Shown: positions 5,310-6,462 of the stretch, one piece after another
How the letters are laid out: the number at the start of each line of letters is the position of its first letter
Numbering within the stretch: position 1 is the first letter of the stretch
Assembly: GCA_021824385.1 (NCBI GenBank)
Contig: JAKAKU010000119.1
Span: 1-6,462 of the forward strand
DNA: 6,462 nt
Direction: 5' to 3'
DNA from: a bacterium
Lineage (GTDB): Bacteria > Patescibacteriota > Microgenomatia > UBA8517
Translations under genes and position numbers: made by a program
The notes under the pieces: model-generated
The model's database searches: none
What the model was told of the DNA's origin: nothing
What the model saw: only the letters and a program-made list of their open reading frames with translations

Positions 5310-5927
5310 ATGAAATTCAGTGAATTACCAAATAACGAGGTTGTCGAAAAGACTTCAAAAGCACTTATCAACCACAACTATAACGTTGTCATCGTTAACA
5401 CCAAGGAAGAAGCTCTTACTGAAATAAAAAAAGCGATTCCAGAAGGAGCCTCCGTCATGAATGGTTCCTCAGTTACCTTAGAGCAAATTGGTTTTGTAGA
5501 ATATTTAAAAGAAGGTAAACACTCATGGAACAACTTGCATGCGGCAATTGTGGCAGAAAAGGATCCGGAGAAACAAATGGAGCTTCGAGAAAAAGCGCAA
5601 CTTTCTGACTATTACGTGGGGAGTGTACACGCACTTACCGAGAATGGAGAGTATGTGGTGGCAAGCAATACTGGAAGTCAACTTCCGCATTTGGTTTATA
5701 CCTCAAAGAACTTGATTTTGGTGGTAAGTACTAAAAAAATAGTATCTAGCGTAGAAGAGGGTATGAAGCGACTTTCCGAATACGTTGTGCCACTTGAGGA
5801 CAAGCATATGCAAGAAAAATATGGCACGGGAACACAATTGAACAAAGTCCTCATCGTAAATGGTGAAAGTAGCTTTAGTAAACGTAATATAAGCTTCATT
5901 TTAATTCAAGAAGATCTCGGATTTTAA
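5310..5927 (+). CDS. LUD-domain protein (LutC/YkgG-like, former DUF162)
   Basis: This 205-residue cytosolic protein has the LUD fold. The N-terminal part includes ALTEIKKAIPEGASVMNGSSVTLEQIG (residues 35-61), the typical GxSxTLxEIG-like element. The central part has SDYYVGSVHALTENGEYVVASNTGSQLP (99-126), matching the family's ADYxxGxxxAIxExGxxV...G segment, and a late VVSTKKIVSSVEEGMKRL helix region (139-156). Family members include the LutC subunit of lactate oxidation, but this gene stands alone without lutA or lutB, so a lactate role is not supported; many stand-alone LUD proteins have unknown function. The last stretch (about 180-205) holds no motif I recognise. It is divergent from the HxlR-type regulator and its promoter overlaps the operator at 5268-5289, so repression by that regulator is likely. 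Confidence 0.85.
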   Translation: MKFSELPNNEVVEKTSKALINHNYNVVIVNTKEEALTEIKKAIPEGASVMNGSSVTLEQIGFVEYLKEGKHSWNNLHAAIVAEKDPEKQMELREKAQLSDYYVGSVHALTENGEYVVASNTGSQLPHLVYTSKNLILVVSTKKIVSSVEEGMKRLSEYVVPLEDKHMQEKYGTGTQLNKVLIVNGESSFSKRNISFILIQEDLGF

Positions 5928-5954
5928 CTATTTTTAGTCGCGCTTGTTGACTCA

Positions 5955-5963
5955 TGCTACAAT
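5955..5963 (+). promoter_or_regulatory. Extended -10 leaderless promoter for the ATP-cone gene
   Basis: TGCTACAAT is an extended -10 (TG-N-TACAAT, hexamer 5958-5963) ending 6 nt before the ATG at 5970. No strong -35 is seen. It uses the same TACAAT hexamer as the promoter at 4100-4108. Confidence 0.6.
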
Positions 5964-5969
5964 TGAGCC

Positions 5970-6221
5970 ATGTACCAGATAAAAAAGAAAGACGGAACGA
6001 CTGAACGCTTTGACCGATTCAAAATGCTTACGGGCGCTATGCGCGCTGGAGCTTCTCCTGATGAAGCTGAAAAGGCTGTACAAAAGGTAGAGAGTTATGT
6101 TATGTTTGGAGCACCAAAGGGTGGAGCAGAAAAGTCTAAAGTGCGAGATACTTTTGTGAAAGCCTTGGGGCAAGAGAATCCGACCGCGGCACGCATATAC
6201 GGAGTCTTTGAGAAAAAATAA
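5970..6221 (+). CDS. Stand-alone ATP-cone domain protein
   Basis: The 83-residue product is essentially one ATP-cone-like domain. It opens with a YQIKKKDGTTERFDRFKML strand-turn-helix (residues 2-20), the KRDGxxExFDxxKL pattern of ATP-cones. A helix with AGASPDEAEKAVQKVESYV (26-44) follows, then a last part SKVRDTFVKALGQENPTAARIYGVFE (56-81), matching the usual I/VRxxVxxxLxxxxPxAAxxY ending. ATP-cones bind ATP/dATP and regulate ribonucleotide reductases or form the nucleotide-sensing half of NrdR. Here neither a zinc ribbon nor a reductase domain is attached, so the role is unknown; a free-standing nucleotide sensor is inference. The start is supported by the TGCTACAAT element. The third VOC gene begins 6 nt after its stop and probably shares the transcript. 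Confidence 0.75.
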   Translation: MYQIKKKDGTTERFDRFKMLTGAMRAGASPDEAEKAVQKVESYVMFGAPKGGAEKSKVRDTFVKALGQENPTAARIYGVFEKK

Positions 6222-6227
6222 ATATTC

Positions 6228-6462
6228 ATGTTAAATCTAAATTCAATTATGATTGGGTCGGAGAACGCTACTTTGTTGGCTTCATTTTATGAAAAAGTCT
6301 TTGATAGAAAACCAGACATGGTAGAAGGAGACTTCAGAGGATGGAGTGTCGGAAATACGTTTATTGCAGTAGGTGCGCATTCAGATGTGCAAGGGAAGGC
6401 AAAAGAGCCTTCACGTATACTTTTTAATTTTGAAACAGCAGAAGTTAAAGAGGAATTTGAGC
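6228..6462 (+). CDS. VOC family protein, partial (cut by the window edge)
   Basis: Seventy-eight codons are visible before the window ends, so the C-terminus is missing. The start MLNLNSIMIGSENATLLASF (1-20) with YEKVF, then GDFRGWSVGNTFIAVGAHSDV (34-54) and KEPSRILFNFETAEVKEEFE (59-78), shows the first half of a VOC (glyoxalase/bleomycin-resistance) fold and the beginning of the second. The family usually runs about 115-130 residues, so roughly 40-50 are missing. The substrate is unknown. The ATG at 6228 is 6 nt after the ATP-cone gene's stop; it has no -10 hexamer at the 6-nt position and no ribosome binding site, so it is probably the second gene of that operon. Confidence 0.85.
   Translation, partial: MLNLNSIMIGSENATLLASFYEKVFDRKPDMVEGDFRGWSVGNTFIAVGAHSDVQGKAKEPSRILFNFETAEVKEEFE

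Noticed and set aside
5310..5927. Lactate-utilisation operon (lutABC)
   Set aside because: Only a LUD-domain gene is present; no iron-sulphur lutA or lutB neighbours occur in the window, so a lactate role would be over-annotation.
5973..6221. Reading the ATP-cone gene as an NrdR regulator
   Set aside because: No N-terminal zinc ribbon (CxxC pairs) is present in the gene or just upstream, so only the ATP-cone part can be supported.
1..6462. CRISPR array, tRNA/rRNA genes, insertion sequences or toxin-antitoxin pair
   Set aside because: No regularly spaced DNA repeats, cloverleaf-like stretch, transposase motifs or paired small toxin/antitoxin genes were seen; nearly all of the sequence is accounted for by the listed genes.

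Overview
This 6.46 kb window is a compact bacterial segment: eleven complete protein genes, one partial gene at the right edge, and no RNA genes, insertion sequences or CRISPR. No gap between genes is longer than 70 bp. The gene content suggests a Patescibacteria (Candidate Phyla Radiation) genome: a membrane-anchored bactofilin-like protein, a tiny conserved-looking membrane protein, a lone ATP-cone protein, a stand-alone MazG-type hydrolase and anchored extracellular proteins with low-complexity linkers. This assignment is inference from gene style, not from a marker gene. TGA acts as a normal stop (for example at 2733-2735 and in the ATGA overlap at 3640-3643), which argues against the TGA=Gly code of Absconditabacteria/Gracilibacteria.

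Layout from left to right. (1) Minus-strand pair: an anchored secreted protein of unknown function (431-1324) followed 3 nt later by a DUF1761 membrane protein (8-427). (2) Divergent plus-strand operon: a 57-residue protein (1395-1568), a bactofilin-like membrane protein (1572-2735) and a MazG-like nucleotide pyrophosphohydrolase starting at a TTG that overlaps the previous stop (2732-3070). (3) Convergent minus-strand pair: a PhnB-like VOC protein (3640-4077) coupled by an ATGA overlap to an anchored DUF4232-like protein (3074-3643). (4) A divergent VOC gene (4115-4507), convergent with (5) a minus-strand unit of an HxlR/DUF24 regulator (4900-5247) and a cupin (4509-4892). (6) A LUD-domain gene (5310-5927), divergent from the regulator. 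(7) An ATP-cone gene (5970-6221) and the start of a third VOC gene (6228 to the edge).

The right half looks like a small stress or detoxification neighbourhood: three VOC proteins, a cupin, a LUD protein and a thiol-type HxlR regulator. A GTACT...AGTAC inverted repeat lies between the regulator and the LUD gene and overlaps the -35 elements of both.

The most striking signal is regulatory. Every gene that must begin a transcript, and also the cupin, has a -10-like hexamer ending 5-7 nt (usually exactly 6) before the start codon. Transcription would then begin at or within a base or two of the ATG, giving leaderless mRNAs. Genes inside operons lack this hexamer, and I see no convincing Shine-Dalgarno sequence anywhere in the window.
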